The notes: generated by a model from the letters alone, not told the origin. Positions 23,517-34,251 are shown, counted from the first letter of the stretch. The stretch is DNA of 64,000 bases from Brucella rhizosphaerae (GCF_002252475.1 NZ_NNRK01000026.1:248001-312000), one strand, 5' to 3'. Translations and numbers: made by a program.

Positions 23517-24248
23517 ATGTTCGATGCCAAAAAGCTTCTCGACCAGTTTCTGGGATCACAAATTCCCGGCATGTCCGGAAGCGTTCGCGATAAGGCAGGG
23601 CAGGCCACAGATATGGCCAAGAAAAATCCTTTGGCTACTGGTGCAATCGCAGCCGCGATTCTCGGCACAAAGACCGGTCGCAAACTCGCAGGCAATGTTG
23701 CAACCGCAGGCGGTATAGCAGCGATCGCGGGTCTGGGTTATCTCGCTTACAAGAATTATAAATCTGGCCAGTCGCCGCAGGCCGCAGAAACGTCGCCGCA
23801 GGCCAACGAGCAGCCCGCGGCTAATGAGCCGGTATTGCTTCCTCCGCCACCGGTTGATTCCCCGTTTCATCCGCAGTCGCCGACAATGAGCAACAGTTTT
23901 GCATTGACGCTTGTGCAGGCAATGATTGCCGCCGCTAAGGCAGACGGTCATATTGATGGTGCGGAACGCGCGCGCATTATGGAAAAGGTTCAGATTTCAG
24001 GTCTCGATGATGAAGCGGAAGCTTTTTTCGAGAAGGAACTCGCTGATCCGATCGATATTGATGCGCTGGTGGCTGCTGCTCAGACTGAAGAGCAGAAAGT
24101 CGAACTTTATACCGCATCGCGCCTTACAATTGATCCTGACAGCCGCGCTGAACGCGGATATCTCGATATGCTGGCCGGACGCCTTGGTTTGCCGGATGCG
24201 CTGGTCGATCATATCGATGCAACGGTTTCATCGGTTAAAGCTCAATAA
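23517..24248 (+). CDS. DUF533 (YebE-like) TerB-fold membrane-associated protein
   Basis: A 243-aa protein. The N-terminus is amphipathic (MFDAKKLLDQFLGSQIPG), followed by a Gly/Ala hydrophobic stretch (about 40-77) with GTKTGRKLAGNVATAGGIAAIAGLGYLAYK. A Pro-rich linker (85-120) leads to a C-terminal TerB-like helical domain (IAAAKADGHIDGAERARIMEKV). Its function is not established; related proteins are induced by envelope stress in enterobacteria. A strong terminator follows four bases after the stop. Confidence 0.88.
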   Translation: MFDAKKLLDQFLGSQIPGMSGSVRDKAGQATDMAKKNPLATGAIAAAILGTKTGRKLAGNVATAGGIAAIAGLGYLAYKNYKSGQSPQAAETSPQANEQPAANEPVLLPPPPVDSPFHPQSPTMSNSFALTLVQAMIAAAKADGHIDGAERARIMEKVQISGLDDEAEAFFEKELADPIDIDALVAAAQTEEQKVELYTASRLTIDPDSRAERGYLDMLAGRLGLPDALVDHIDATVSSVKAQ

Positions 24249-24252
24249 AACA

Positions 24253-24287
24253 AAACCGGCTGCACAATGCAGCCGGTTTCTTTTTTT
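24253..24287. terminator. Intrinsic terminator
   Basis: AAACCGGCTGCA, a CAA loop and TGCAGCCGGTTT are followed by C and seven T. It serves the DUF533 gene and, in reverse, erpA. Confidence 0.92.
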
Positions 24288-24301
24288 CACATTGGAATCG
24301 A

Positions 24302-24628
24302 TCAGATCGCGAAGCTTGTGCCGCAGCCACATGACGCCGTGGCGTTCGGGTTACGGATCTGGAACGACTGTCCCATCAAATCATCAACGAAATCGATCTG
24401 GGAGCCGTCCATATAGGGCACTGAGATCGAGTCGATCAGCACTTTGGCACCAAGCTTTTCGATAACAATATCATCATCGGACTGATCATCGACCAGATCA
24501 TACTTGTAAGAGAATCCAGAGCAGCCGCCACCTTCGACAGAAACGCGAAGTGCCGTTTTGCCGGGTTCAGAACTGATTATTTTTGCAATCCGCTTGGCTG
24601 CGGATTCAGAAACGGTAATGTCTGTCAT
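24302..24628 (-). CDS. erpA: Iron-sulfur cluster insertion protein, ErpA/IscA type
   Basis: A 108-aa A-type Fe-S carrier. The three conserved cysteines are Cys36 (VEGGGCSGFSY), Cys100 and Cys102 (ASCGCGTSFAI), which bind the cluster delivered to client enzymes. SQIDFVDDLMGQSFQIRNPNA is the family's central block. A standalone gene divergent from the dGTPase gene; orthologues in Rhizobiales lie in this same position beside dgt and argS. ErpA and IscA cannot be separated with certainty by eye. Confidence 0.92.
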   Translation of the reverse strand: MTDITVSESAAKRIAKIISSEPGKTALRVSVEGGGCSGFSYKYDLVDDQSDDDIVIEKLGAKVLIDSISVPYMDGSQIDFVDDLMGQSFQIRNPNATASCGCGTSFAI

Positions 24629-24804
24629 CTGCCTTGTTCCGCTTGCAATGGCGTGTGCAGGATTGGACTAAACGAGAATTGTCCGGAATTTCCAACAAAC
24701 GCGTACTTGCCTTCATGTTTACCTGATAGCTATGAACGCAACGTGTGGAAGTCAATGTCCACCTGAGTTTGGCGTAATCATATTACAGTGAGGAATGCAT
24801 CGCA

Positions 24805-26031
24805 ATGTCCCGGGAAGCAATTGGGTCGCTGGAAGGAATTGGCTTCGGTTATCGCGAACGCGCGCCCTATGCCTGCAATCCGGCCTTGACCCGCGGACGG
24901 CTGGTGCCTGAGCCTGAAAGTGCAACGCGAACGCCTTTCCAGCGCGATCGCGACCGAATCATTCATTCGACGGCCTTTCGTCGCCTCAAGCATAAGACAC
25001 AGGTTTTCATTGCCCATGAAGGCGATCACTATCGAACTCGCCTGACCCATACCATCGAAGTGGCCCAGATTGCCCGTGCCTTGGCACGCGCTTTGCGACT
25101 GGATGAAGATCTCGCGGAAGCCGTGGCCCTTGTGCATGATTTTGGTCATACGCCGTTCGGTCATACGGGCGAAGAAGCGCTCAATGAACGGATGAATCAT
25201 TATGGAGGCTTTGATCACAACGCGCAGTCCCTGCGCATCGTGACGAAGCTGGAGCACCGCTATGCGGATTTTGACGGCTTGAACCTTTCGTGGGAAACCC
25301 TCGAAGGACTGGTGAAACATAATGGTCCGCTGATCGGTCCCTTTGCTGCACATTCAGATGAGCCGGTTCCACTGCCGATCCTCGATTTTAACGAACGCTA
25401 TGATCTTGAATTGTCGCGCTTTGCGAGCCTTGAAGCGCAATGCGCGGCCATTGCAGATGACATTGCTTATAACGCCCATGATATCGACGATGGCCTCCGG
25501 TCCGGCCTGCTGAAGCTGGAAGGTCTCAATGAGGTGCCGCTGACAAAGCGCCTGCTCGATCTTGTAAGTGCGCGCTATCCGTCGCTCGATCCCGTGCGTA
25601 CTGGTCATGAGCTTGTCCGCCGGCAGATTACCATCATGGTTGAGGATGTGATTGCTGAATCACAACGCCGCATTGCCTCCGCTAATCCTCAGACCATTGA
25701 GGATGTGCACGCACAGCCCCGCGCGCTTGTGGGCTTCTCAGATACAATGCGAGATGAAGAAAAAGTCCTGAAGCGGTTTTTGTTCAAGAACCTCTATTTT
25801 CATGACAGCGTAGTGGTTCGCAGGCATGCGGCCGACAAAATCGTGCAGGACCTTTTCGATATTTGTTTTGATGATCCAACCATCATGCCAGCGGAATGGC
25901 AATCCGGCTGCGAAACGCTTGATAAGGCGGGTCGTGCTCGCCGCGTTGCCGACTATCTGGCCGGTATGACTGACAATTATGCGGTGCGAGAACACCGACG
26001 ATTGTTTGACCATACACCCGATTTAGCTTAA
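24805..26031 (+). CDS. dgt: Deoxyguanosinetriphosphate triphosphohydrolase-like protein (HD domain)
   Basis: A 408-aa dNTP triphosphohydrolase-like enzyme that would release triphosphate from dGTP or other dNTPs. The HD metal site is complete: RLTHTIEV (His82), [16 protein letters not shown] (His111-Asp112) and [19 protein letters not shown] with the final Asp. The length fits the type 2 subfamily of alphaproteobacteria. It is followed 118 bp later by argS on the same strand, a conserved pairing. Confidence 0.92.
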   Translation: MSREAIGSLEGIGFGYRERAPYACNPALTRGRLVPEPESATRTPFQRDRDRIIHSTAFRRLKHKTQVFIAHEGDHYRTRLTHTIEVAQIARALARALRLDEDLAEAVALVHDFGHTPFGHTGEEALNERMNHYGGFDHNAQSLRIVTKLEHRYADFDGLNLSWETLEGLVKHNGPLIGPFAAHSDEPVPLPILDFNERYDLELSRFASLEAQCAAIADDIAYNAHDIDDGLRSGLLKLEGLNEVPLTKRLLDLVSARYPSLDPVRTGHELVRRQITIMVEDVIAESQRRIASANPQTIEDVHAQPRALVGFSDTMRDEEKVLKRFLFKNLYFHDSVVVRRHAADKIVQDLFDICFDDPTIMPAEWQSGCETLDKAGRARRVADYLAGMTDNYAVREHRRLFDHTPDLA

Positions 26032-26149
26032 TCGGGTCGGGACGAAGCGGGTCCTGGAGCTTAAATGCATCGGGATCTTAGCTATTTTTATGACGAGCCC
26101 ACGCCGGAAATCACTATTAAAACCGGACGGAAGCCTGACAGGACGAACC

Positions 26150-27907
26150 ATGAATATCTTTGCAGATTTCGACGCGCGTATCAAAAAAACGTTGCAAGAT
26201 ATTGATCTAAAAGCGCAAGATGGCTGCGAACTTGATTTGTCGCGTATCAGTGTGGAACCACCGCGCGACGCCTCTCACGGTGATATCGCCACCAATGCCG
26301 CCATGGTGCTTTCCAAAGCTGTGGGCCAGAACCCGCGTGAGCTTGCCGCTGCAATAGCCGATGCGCTGAAGTCCGATGTGGATGTCGCGACCGTCGATGT
26401 TGCAGGGCCAGGCTTTATCAACCTGCGCTTGAAAGACACTTATTGGCAGCGCGAGCTGGCCGCCATGCTGAACGAAGGCACCGATTTCGGACGTTCAAAG
26501 CTTGGTGCAGGCACGAAGGTCAATGTTGAATATGTTTCGGCCAACCCGACAGGTCCTATGCATGTCGGCCATTGCCGCGGCGCGGTCGTTGGTGACGTAT
26601 TGGCAAATCTTTTGAAATTTGCCGGTTTCGACGTGATCAAAGAATATTATATCAACGATGCTGGTGCACAGATCAATGTGCTGGCACGATCGGTCATTCT
26701 GCGTTATCGCGAAGCACTCGGCGAAGAGATTGGCGAGATTCCAGCAGGCCTTTATCCTGGCGATTATCTTGTTCCTGTCGGACAAGAGCTTGCAAAGGAA
26801 TTTGGCAACAGTCTTCTCGAAATGCCGGAAGACGAAGCACTGTCGATCGTAAAGGAACGCACGATCGTCGCCATGATGGCTATGATCCGCGCTGATTTGG
26901 AGGCGCTCAATGTTCATCATGACGTCTTCTATTCCGAGCGCACGCTTCACGCCGATCATGCACGTGTTATTCGCGCTGCGATCAATGATCTGACGCTCAA
27001 GGGTCATGTCTACAAGGGTAAGCTGCCCCCCCCGAAGGGCCAGCTGCCTGACGAATGGGAAGATCGTGAACAGACGCTGTTCCGTTCGACCGAAGTGGGT
27101 GATGATATCGATCGTCCGCTGATGAAATCTGACGGTACATTCACTTATTTTGCTGCGGACGTCGCTTACTTCAAAGATAAGTATGATCGCGGTTTCAACG
27201 AGATGATCTATGTGCTGGGCGCCGACCACGGCGGCTATGTCAAGCGCCTCGAAGCTGTTGCGCGTGCTGTATCTGACGGCAAAGCCAAGCTTACCGTATT
27301 GCTTTGCCAGCTGGTGAGGCTGTTCCGCGACGGCGAACCGGTCCGTATGTCGAAGCGTTCGGGCGAATTCATCACATTGCGTGAAGTGGTGGACGAAGTT
27401 GGCCGCGATCCTGTTCGTTTCATGATGCTTTATCGGAAGAACGATGCACCGCTCGACTTTGATTTTGCGAAAGTGACTGAGCAGTCCAAGGACAACCCGA
27501 TCTTTTACGTGCAATATGCTTCTGCACGTTGTCATTCGGTATTCCGTCAGGCAGTCGATCAGCTTGGGTTGAGCGATCTTGACCGCGTATCGATGGCCGG
27601 ACAGTTCGATAAGCTGACCGATGAGAGCGAAATCGCACTCGTTCGCAAGCTCGCAGAATACCCGCGCCTGATCGAAGCTGCGGCCACGCATCAGGAGCCG
27701 CATCGCCTTGCGTTTTACCTTTATGACCTAGCCAGCGCCTTCCATTCTCAGTGGAATAAAGGCACCGAGAACACAGACTTACGTTTTATTAAGGTTAACG
27801 ATCCAGAATTGTCTCTAGCAAGGCTAGGGCTAGTACAGGTCGTTTCCGATGTGCTGACGTCCGGTTTAACAATAATCGGTGCGGATGCTCCAACGGAAAT
27901 GCGCTAG
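26150..27907 (+). CDS. argS: Arginyl-tRNA synthetase
   Basis: A 585-aa class I synthetase charging tRNA-Arg. The N-terminal Add-1 domain (about 1-110) is followed by the HIGH motif as HVGH (residues 138-141, in [20 protein letters not shown]). A KMSK-type RMSKRSGEF loop lies near residue 400, and a DALR anticodon-binding domain is at the C-terminus ([11 protein letters not shown]). ATG 26150 is chosen because the first conserved residues (MNIFADF) start there; an upstream in-frame start adds 20 non-conserved residues. Confidence 0.96.
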   Translation: MNIFADFDARIKKTLQDIDLKAQDGCELDLSRISVEPPRDASHGDIATNAAMVLSKAVGQNPRELAAAIADALKSDVDVATVDVAGPGFINLRLKDTYWQRELAAMLNEGTDFGRSKLGAGTKVNVEYVSANPTGPMHVGHCRGAVVGDVLANLLKFAGFDVIKEYYINDAGAQINVLARSVILRYREALGEEIGEIPAGLYPGDYLVPVGQELAKEFGNSLLEMPEDEALSIVKERTIVAMMAMIRADLEALNVHHDVFYSERTLHADHARVIRAAINDLTLKGHVYKGKLPPPKGQLPDEWEDREQTLFRSTEVGDDIDRPLMKSDGTFTYFAADVAYFKDKYDRGFNEMIYVLGADHGGYVKRLEAVARAVSDGKAKLTVLLCQLVRLFRDGEPVRMSKRSGEFITLREVVDEVGRDPVRFMMLYRKNDAPLDFDFAKVTEQSKDNPIFYVQYASARCHSVFRQAVDQLGLSDLDRVSMAGQFDKLTDESEIALVRKLAEYPRLIEAAATHQEPHRLAFYLYDLASAFHSQWNKGTENTDLRFIKVNDPELSLARLGLVQVVSDVLTSGLTIIGADAPTEMR

Positions 27908-28109
27908 GACGGTTTCGTCACCCGCAAGTTCAACCAAGGTGTTGTGCGGGTGTCGGCAAGTCAAAACGATGGAAGATCAACGAGGGTGCAAGTCGTCGAT
28001 CTTCCTTCAGGCGCAGGAAACTTCCGTCAACTTTTGCCCACATTGCCTCGCTACAACGTAATGTATCGAGACGTCTTGCGGCGTCCAGGGTTTGAGTTAG
28101 GAACACACC

Positions 28110-31100
28110 ATGACGGACAGCAGTGCTAACCCCCGTAATTACGGCGAGCGCCCGCTGCATGAAGACGATCCGCTGATGGAACTTTCGCGGATCATGGACT
28201 TCGGCGCGTCTGCTGATAATAACGTTGCGCGAACTGAGTTTCGGCCAGAGCCGAATTTTGATTCTGGTGACGACGCGCTCTCTTTTGATCTTGAACGTGA
28301 GCTTCTTGGTGATTTTGGCGATTTTGCAGAGCCGGAACAACAGTCCGCTCCATTCGCGCCAACGCCTTATCAAGATGCACATTCCTATCAAAATGCAGAA
28401 CCTCAGCTTCAGGAAGACGATCTCGCGTCTGCGCTGGAAGAGGAGTTTGATCTTCATCTGGATGTGAATGAGCCGGTTGCCCCAACCGAATCGTTTGAGT
28501 TCGTCGAAACAGATCGTTCCGAACCTGTGCCGCAGTTCGACTACAATGATTATTCCGAAGCGCGTACGGCTTATGAAGAAAGTCATGCCGAACCTGGTTA
28601 TTCAGAGCCTCACGCTGTCAGTACGGCGTCTGAGCCTTTGGATCAGGGCTATGTCAATTACAGCCCAGTCGCTGCCTATCAGCCATCGGAAGAGCCGTAT
28701 GTTGATCCATATACGAGCGAACCAGCAGTGAACGCAGCTGCAGGCAATGATTGGGAAGTCCAGTCTGCCGAGCCGTTCGAAACCAGCTATGCCGCAGCAC
28801 CTGCTCATCAGGCGCTCTCGCTGGAAGACGAGCTGGAAAGCCTGCTTTTTGGAGATGAGCCTCAGGCAACGTCTGCGCCCGAGCCTATCTATGAGGATGA
28901 ACCCTCGCAGTTTGCAGCATATACGCCTCGTTACGAGGAGCCTGTTGAAGAAGCGCCATTTTATGCTGAGCCGGCTCAACATGTCGAAGCCGATCCGGTT
29001 TTCGACGACTTCCAGCTCGATGACCCGCAAGCCTACGAGCCAGTAGAAACCGCTGCGAGCTTTACGCCTGAGCCATATGATGCGCTTGAAGCTGTTCCGC
29101 AGACACAGGCACCAATTTATCCTCATTATACGCTGAGCAATTTTGCGGCAGGTGCAGCACCGACGGGCGTTCTTGCATCTGAGCCCGTTCTGGCAGAACC
29201 CGCCGGTTACGAAACGGAACAGGCTGTACTGGACGACGACTTCTCGTTCGATGATGATTTTTCGATTGAGAATGAACCGTCTTTCGCCCCTGTAGCTGCT
29301 GAGGCAACAGAAGATGATTTGTCCGGCATCGATGAAATTTCGTTGAGTGAAGATGATTTCGGATTTGAACCATCAGGCGATGTTCCTTCGTCTGTGGCTG
29401 CAAGTGATTCGAACTTCTTTAGCGAAGAAGATTTCTTCAATGCAGATGATCTCGATCTGACATCAGAAGCTGAAGACGAACAGGTCGATGAACCTGCCTA
29501 TGCGCATGCGACCTACCATGAAGAAGAGCAGCATCCAGCAGCGCCATCTTTCACCAATTACGCGGACCCACGTTCGGCCTTCGTTGCGCCTGCACCGGAG
29601 ATCGAAACACTGAGCGTTGCTGACAGCAAGGTTGAGCAAACGTATTCGCTGGATTTGCCGGAAGTTAGTTACGGTGAAGAAGAAGCCAATGCCGGACTGA
29701 CCGATCTGGAAACCGAATTTGCGGAAGTGTTCAATACAATCGGTGTTGATGAAACAGCCACGAAGACGGATGCACAGAGTGAAGCCGACAAGGCTTTTGA
29801 AGATATCTTCCGTGAAAGCGCTTCATCCTACATGCCAAACGCTGGCATGGCAGCAGGCGCAGCTCTCGGTCTCGGTGCGGCAACGGCTGCTGCAGCGACT
29901 TCTTATGGACGTGCAAATCCAACAGCGCAGCCTGCGGCCCCTCAGGCCAATGCAACTGACGCGGGCGGCAATAGCGATGATTTCTACAATCATTGGGCCG
30001 CACAGGGTGCACAGACTATCGAGAGCGGCGAGTTTGGCACACGTGCAGCCATGCAGCCTGAAGATGATCTGGGCAGCGCCGCTGAGGCTTATCGCAATCG
30101 TCCGGTTCGTGGTCGTCGCGGTCTGATTCTTGCAAGTGTTGCAGGCATTGCAGTGCTTATTGGTGGCATCGGCTACCATTTCCTCGGTGGAAGCGGTTCA
30201 GGCGAACCGGTTGTGATTCGCGCTGATAATCAGCCAATCAAAGTTCAGCCGGAAAATCCGGGTGGGGCCACTGTCCCGAACCAGGACAAGGCGGTTTATG
30301 ATCGCGTTGCCGGAACACTGCCTAACAATCCGGAACAGAAAGCATTGATCTCTTCCGGTGAAGAACCGGTTGATCTCGGTGCACAGGATAATGATGCGGG
30401 TGCGAATGATTTCCCTGAGCCAAACCAGACGGCTGAGGCACCTTCGAACTCCGGTCAGGATGCTCCACTGATCCAGCCGCGTGAAGTTGAAACGATGATC
30501 GTTCGTCCGGATGGTACAATCGTTCAGGCACAGCAACCGGCACCAGCTCCGCAACCGACAGTGCCAGCAAATCCAACAAATCTGGCAAATAATGACGCGC
30601 CAATTGCGCCGCCTGCTGACACCGATGAAATTGCAGCACTCGCGGCTGGCAATGCACCACAGGAACCAGCAGTAAATACGCCAGCTGTACCGCCTGTCGC
30701 TGCTGCTCAGACGCCAGCAGCGCCAGTTCGCGCGCCAGTCGTACCGTCACGTCCGGCTGAGCAGCCAACCAACATTGTTGGCAACGTGCCGCAACGTACA
30801 CAAGCTCAGGCTCCTGCCACAGCGCCTGTGGCTCCTCAGGTTGCCTCTGCTGCGGGTGGTGGCTATTTCATCCAGATCGCTTCGCAGCCATCTGCTGAAC
30901 TGGCACAGAAATCCTATGCCAATATGGCGCAGCGTTATGGCAGCGTGATTGGTGGCCGTGCGGTTGATATCAAGCGTGCGGATATTCCGAACAAGGGCAC
31001 TTATTATCGTGTTCGTGTTCAGGCGGGTTCAAAGGATGATGCAAACGCACTCTGCGGTCGTTTCAAAACTGCAGGCGGCAGCTGCTTTGTAACGCAATAA
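28110..31100 (+). CDS. Large acidic SPOR-domain membrane protein
   Basis: A 996-aa protein. Residues 1-660 are an acidic, Pro/Ala/Glu-rich and probably disordered cytoplasmic segment with repeated short motifs such as DDDFSFDDDFSIE. A single membrane helix lies near 672-692 (GLILASVAGIAVLIGGIGYHFLGG), then a Pro/Ala-rich periplasmic linker and a C-terminal SPOR domain (about 918-996, GGGYFIQIASQPSAELAQKSYANM...YRVRVQAGSKDDANALC). SPOR domains bind denuded glycan strands at the division septum. It is followed by nagZ and scpAB, as in other Rhizobiales. The long N-terminal segment is expected to vary between species. Confidence 0.9.
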   Translation: MTDSSANPRNYGERPLHEDDPLMELSRIMDFGASADNNVARTEFRPEPNFDSGDDALSFDLERELLGDFGDFAEPEQQSAPFAPTPYQDAHSYQNAEPQLQEDDLASALEEEFDLHLDVNEPVAPTESFEFVETDRSEPVPQFDYNDYSEARTAYEESHAEPGYSEPHAVSTASEPLDQGYVNYSPVAAYQPSEEPYVDPYTSEPAVNAAAGNDWEVQSAEPFETSYAAAPAHQALSLEDELESLLFGDEPQATSAPEPIYEDEPSQFAAYTPRYEEPVEEAPFYAEPAQHVEADPVFDDFQLDDPQAYEPVETAASFTPEPYDALEAVPQTQAPIYPHYTLSNFAAGAAPTGVLASEPVLAEPAGYETEQAVLDDDFSFDDDFSIENEPSFAPVAAEATEDDLSGIDEISLSEDDFGFEPSGDVPSSVAASDSNFFSEEDFFNADDLDLTSEAEDEQVDEPAYAHATYHEEEQHPAAPSFTNYADPRSAFVAPAPEIETLSVADSKVEQTYSLDLPEVSYGEEEANAGLTDLETEFAEVFNTIGVDETATKTDAQSEADKAFEDIFRESASSYMPNAGMAAGAALGLGAATAAAATSYGRANPTAQPAAPQANATDAGGNSDDFYNHWAAQGAQTIESGEFGTRAAMQPEDDLGSAAEAYRNRPVRGRRGLILASVAGIAVLIGGIGYHFLGGSGSGEPVVIRADNQPIKVQPENPGGATVPNQDKAVYDRVAGTLPNNPEQKALISSGEEPVDLGAQDNDAGANDFPEPNQTAEAPSNSGQDAPLIQPREVETMIVRPDGTIVQAQQPAPAPQPTVPANPTNLANNDAPIAPPADTDEIAALAAGNAPQEPAVNTPAVPPVAAAQTPAAPVRAPVVPSRPAEQPTNIVGNVPQRTQAQAPATAPVAPQVASAAGGGYFIQIASQPSAELAQKSYANMAQRYGSVIGGRAVDIKRADIPNKGTYYRVRVQAGSKDDANALCGRFKTAGGSCFVTQ

Positions 31101-31110
31101 AATTTATCAT

Positions 31111-31150
31111 ACGAAAAATGAGAAGGGCGGCATTGGCCGCCCTTTTTCGT
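31111..31150. terminator. Intrinsic terminator
   Basis: A stem-loop GGGCGGC / GGCCGCCC region with flanking ACGAAAAA and TTTTTCGT arms ends the SPOR gene transcript, so nagZ likely has its own promoter. Confidence 0.85.
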
Positions 31151-31226
31151 ATGGCTACCATGACGGTGATTTTTCGGCTAAACCGCTATCACTGGTTTGA
31201 GCATAAACAGATCAAAGGAATGCTGC

Positions 31227-32246
31227 ATGAAAGAGTGCAAGGCGTGGATTGCTGGCGTAGCAGGAACAAAGCTGACGCCGGATGAGGTGGCCTTTTTCCG
31301 GGATGAAAAGCCTTGGGGCTTTATTCTCTTTGCACGCAATGTGGAAAGTCTGGAGCAGGTTGCAGACCTGACCGCGCAGCTTCACGATGTGACCGACCGA
31401 CCACAGGCTCCTGTTTTCATCGATCAGGAAGGTGGCCGGGTTCAGCGCCTTCGTCCGCCACTTGTTCCGAATTATCCTGCTGCGGCCGAAATTGGTGCGA
31501 TTTATGATCGCGACAATGAAGCTGGTCTTCGTGCCGCGTGGCTTCATACACGTCTTCACGCTTTTGATCTTCTGAAGGTTGGCGTCAATGCCGATTGTCT
31601 GCCGGTTCTCGATGTTCCGATTGAAGGCGCGCATGATGTGATCGGAGCGCGCGCTTATTCCAAGAATCCCTACAATGTTGCTGCGATGGGGCGCGCTGCT
31701 GCTGAAGGCCTTCTTGCCGGTGGTGTACTGCCCGTCGTTAAGCATATGCCGGGCCATGGTCGCGCTTTCAGTGACACACACAAAGAATTAGCTCGTGTTG
31801 GTGTGCCGCTTAGCGAGTTGGTCGCGCATGATTTTGTACCGTTCAAGGCGTTGAATGATCTTCCAATGGCCATGACGGCGCATGTGATCTTTGATTGCAT
31901 TGATCCTGCACGGCCATCAACTTTGTCACCAACCGTAATCGATACGATCATTCGCGATGTAATCCAGTTCGACGGTCTGGTCATCAGTGATGATATTTCT
32001 ATGAAAGCACTGTCGGGTGATCTCGGCGATATTGCAGAAGGCATTACGAATGCAGGCTGCGATATTGTTCTGTATTGCGCGGGCGTGATGGAAGAACTGG
32101 TGAAGGTTGCCGCACGGGTTCCAGTTCTTGAAGGTAAGGCGCGCAAGCGCGCCGATCTGGCGGAAGTCTACGCCGGTGAACCGGATCTTTCCGATGAAAC
32201 GGAATTGCGCGAAGAGTTTGGACAAATGTTCGAATTGATGGCGTAA
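31227..32246 (+). CDS. nagZ: Beta-N-acetylhexosaminidase, GH3
   Basis: A 339-aa cytoplasmic enzyme that removes N-acetylglucosamine from anhydro-muropeptides in peptidoglycan recycling. GH3/NagZ motifs are present: PVFIDQEGGRVQRL, the flexible-loop catalytic motif KHMPGHGRAFSDTH, and the nucleophile Asp in LVISDDISMKAL. No signal peptide is seen. ATG 31227 (MKECKAW) follows AAAGGA and is preferred over an upstream start at 31197. It leads into scpA-scpB, a common alphaproteobacterial arrangement. Confidence 0.95.
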   Translation: MKECKAWIAGVAGTKLTPDEVAFFRDEKPWGFILFARNVESLEQVADLTAQLHDVTDRPQAPVFIDQEGGRVQRLRPPLVPNYPAAAEIGAIYDRDNEAGLRAAWLHTRLHAFDLLKVGVNADCLPVLDVPIEGAHDVIGARAYSKNPYNVAAMGRAAAEGLLAGGVLPVVKHMPGHGRAFSDTHKELARVGVPLSELVAHDFVPFKALNDLPMAMTAHVIFDCIDPARPSTLSPTVIDTIIRDVIQFDGLVISDDISMKALSGDLGDIAEGITNAGCDIVLYCAGVMEELVKVAARVPVLEGKARKRADLAEVYAGEPDLSDETELREEFGQMFELMA

Positions 32247-32319
32247 CCGACAAAACTTGGTACACTAAAATGGATCGGTGGGATTTTCTCACCGATCAAA
32301 AAGTAAGCAGGACAAGCGG

Positions 32320-33171
32320 TTGGCTGGATCGGAAACGAACACAAATGGCAAAGACGGCACCAACGTGCCGATGGATGCATTGTGGGAGAGCGAGGCTGAT
32401 CGCACTGAAAGCGAACCGTCACTGCTGATCGACGTTCAGGGGTTTGAAGGCCCACTCGATCTTTTGTTGCATCTTGCGCGAAACCAGCGTGTTGATTTAT
32501 CCCGAATTTCGGTTCTGGCGCTTGCTGAACAATATCTGGGTTTTGTGGAGCAGGCGCAGGCCGTCCGTCTTGAACTGGCGGCTGATTATCTGGTCATGGC
32601 CGCATGGCTTGCTTACCTCAAATCAAAACTGCTTATCCCAAAGCAACAGGATGAAGACGGCGCTACGGGCGAAGATCTGATCGCTTCGCTGCAGTTCCGG
32701 TTGAAGCGGCTCGAAGCTATGCGCGATGCAGCAGCAAAGCTTGTAAACCGTAACCGGCTGGGCCGTGATGTTTTTGCGCGCGGTATGCCAGAACTGGTGG
32801 TGGTCGATCGTTCCAGCCAGTTTTCGGCTTCGCTTTATGAATTGCTGACAGCCTATGCGTCGCAGCGTCAGCGACAGGCCGTATCCCATGTGCAGATTGA
32901 AAAACGTGCCGTCTGGTCGTTGAAAGAGGCGCGGGTGGCACTGGTAAGGCTCATGGGATCGAGCGGGGACTGGATCGCACTGGACCGCTTTCTGATTAAT
33001 TATGCACTGACTCCGCAAGAGAGAGCCTCCGCTTTGGCCAGTTCATTTGCTGCAAGTCTTGAACTGGTGCGAGAAGGTAAGCTGGAAGTAAGGCAGAATG
33101 CACCTTTCGAGCCGATCTATATGCGTGTTGCTGGCGGATTGAACGAACTTGATGAGGACGAAAATGTCTGA
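32320..33171 (+). CDS. scpA: Segregation and condensation protein A
   Basis: A 283-aa kleisin that bridges SMC heads with ScpB in chromosome condensation. The family block FEGPLDLLLHLARNQRVDLSRISVLALAEQYL sits near residues 42-73 and LAADYLVMAAWLAYLKSKLLIP follows. The C-terminal winged helix ends at the stop overlapping scpB. The TTG at 32320 is preceded by AGGA at good spacing; a GTG at 32278 and an ATG at 32371 are alternatives, and the N-terminal 30 residues are not conserved. Confidence 0.92.
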   Translation: MAGSETNTNGKDGTNVPMDALWESEADRTESEPSLLIDVQGFEGPLDLLLHLARNQRVDLSRISVLALAEQYLGFVEQAQAVRLELAADYLVMAAWLAYLKSKLLIPKQQDEDGATGEDLIASLQFRLKRLEAMRDAAAKLVNRNRLGRDVFARGMPELVVVDRSSQFSASLYELLTAYASQRQRQAVSHVQIEKRAVWSLKEARVALVRLMGSSGDWIALDRFLINYALTPQERASALASSFAASLELVREGKLEVRQNAPFEPIYMRVAGGLNELDEDENV

Positions 33172-33874
33172 AGCGGAAGTGGCAATGGATGATTTTGACG
33201 ATGATGCTCAGCATCCGGCTCCGCCCGTGGCTCTGGCGGAACCTGCTCGGATGGTTGAAGCGATAATCTTTGCATCGTCGGAACCGGTTTCTGAGCGCGC
33301 TCTGGTCGAACGCTTGCCGGTGAATACTGATCTTGCGGCTATATTGCGTCATCTGCAAAAGGTTTATGAAGGGCGTGGTGTCCATCTGGTCCAGGTTGGT
33401 ACAGCCTGGGCTTTTCGTACGGCACCCGATCTTGGCTTTCTCCTGAGCCGGGAAACAGTTCAGCAGCGCAAACTGTCACGCGCAGCAATGGAAGTCCTTG
33501 CAATCATTGCATATCATCAACCGGTCACACGAGCTGAGCTTGAAGATATTCGGGGTGTGGAAACCTCCAAAGGTACGCTTGATGTGCTGATGGAGACAGG
33601 CTGGATCAAACTTCGCGGGCGTCGTCGCACACCTGGTCGTCCCGTGACTTATGGAACGACAGATACGTTTCTGGACCATTTTGGTTTGCCGGAAATCCGT
33701 GATCTGCCGGGTCTGGAAGAACTGCGCGGGGCAGGGCTTTTGTCTGCGCGCATACCGTCCAGTTTTTCGGTTCCGGTTCCGAACGTCGATCCGGATGAGC
33801 TCACAGACGATGAAGAGCCGCTTGAAGATATCGATCTTGAAGGTTTGGGACTGCTGGCGCCACGCGGAGATTGA
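33164..33874 (+). CDS. scpB: Segregation and condensation protein B
   Basis: A 236-aa partner of ScpA and SMC. It contains two winged helices: ARMVEAIIFASSEPVSERALVERL near residues 23-46 and RAAMEVLAIIAYHQPVTRAELEDIRGVETSKGTLDVLMETGWIKLRGRRRTPGRPVTYGTT. The C-terminal 50 residues are acidic and variable. The ATG at 33164 overlaps the scpA stop by eight bases and GAGG lies just upstream, so translation is coupled. Confidence 0.95.
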   Translation: MSEAEVAMDDFDDDAQHPAPPVALAEPARMVEAIIFASSEPVSERALVERLPVNTDLAAILRHLQKVYEGRGVHLVQVGTAWAFRTAPDLGFLLSRETVQQRKLSRAAMEVLAIIAYHQPVTRAELEDIRGVETSKGTLDVLMETGWIKLRGRRRTPGRPVTYGTTDTFLDHFGLPEIRDLPGLEELRGAGLLSARIPSSFSVPVPNVDPDELTDDEEPLEDIDLEGLGLLAPRGD

Positions 33875-34017
33875 CGGAAAAAGAGAACCACAACAAATAA
33901 AATCGCTGTAACTTGGTTCACTGTCACACTTCTGTTTGAAAGATTTGGTGAAAGCGCTTAAATCGTATTCAGCATTATAGGAATAAGCCGTGTCGCAACG
34001 GCGATGAGAGGAATGAA

Positions 34018-34251
34018 ATGGGTAGCTTTTCTATCTGGCACTGGCTGATCGTTCTCGCAGTTGTGCTGCTTCTGTTTGGCCGTGGCAAAATTCCTGAACT
34101 GATGGGCGACGTTGCCAAGGGCATCAAGAACTTCAAGCAAGGCATGTCTGAAGAAGATGCTGCTAAGGAAGACGCCAAGGCGGATGCACGTACAATTGAT
34201 GCCAAGGCGGATGAAACCGTCAATGACGTCAAGAAGACGACAAAATCCTGA
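34018..34251 (+). CDS. tatA: Sec-independent protein translocase subunit TatA
   Basis: A 77-aa pore-forming subunit of the twin-arginine translocase. One N-terminal membrane helix ([17 protein letters not shown]) ends in the [10 protein letters not shown] hinge, followed by the amphipathic helix [14 protein letters not shown] and a charged Lys/Asp/Ala tail. It is the first gene of a tatABC cluster directly after scpAB, and would oligomerise during transport of folded proteins. Confidence 0.96.
   Translation: MGSFSIWHWLIVLAVVLLLFGRGKIPELMGDVAKGIKNFKQGMSEEDAAKEDAKADARTIDAKADETVNDVKKTTKS

Noticed and set aside
26495..27703. 402-codon minus-strand frame over argS
   Set aside because: Shadow of a complete ArgS; His/Arg/Cys-rich nonsense composition and no ribosome site.
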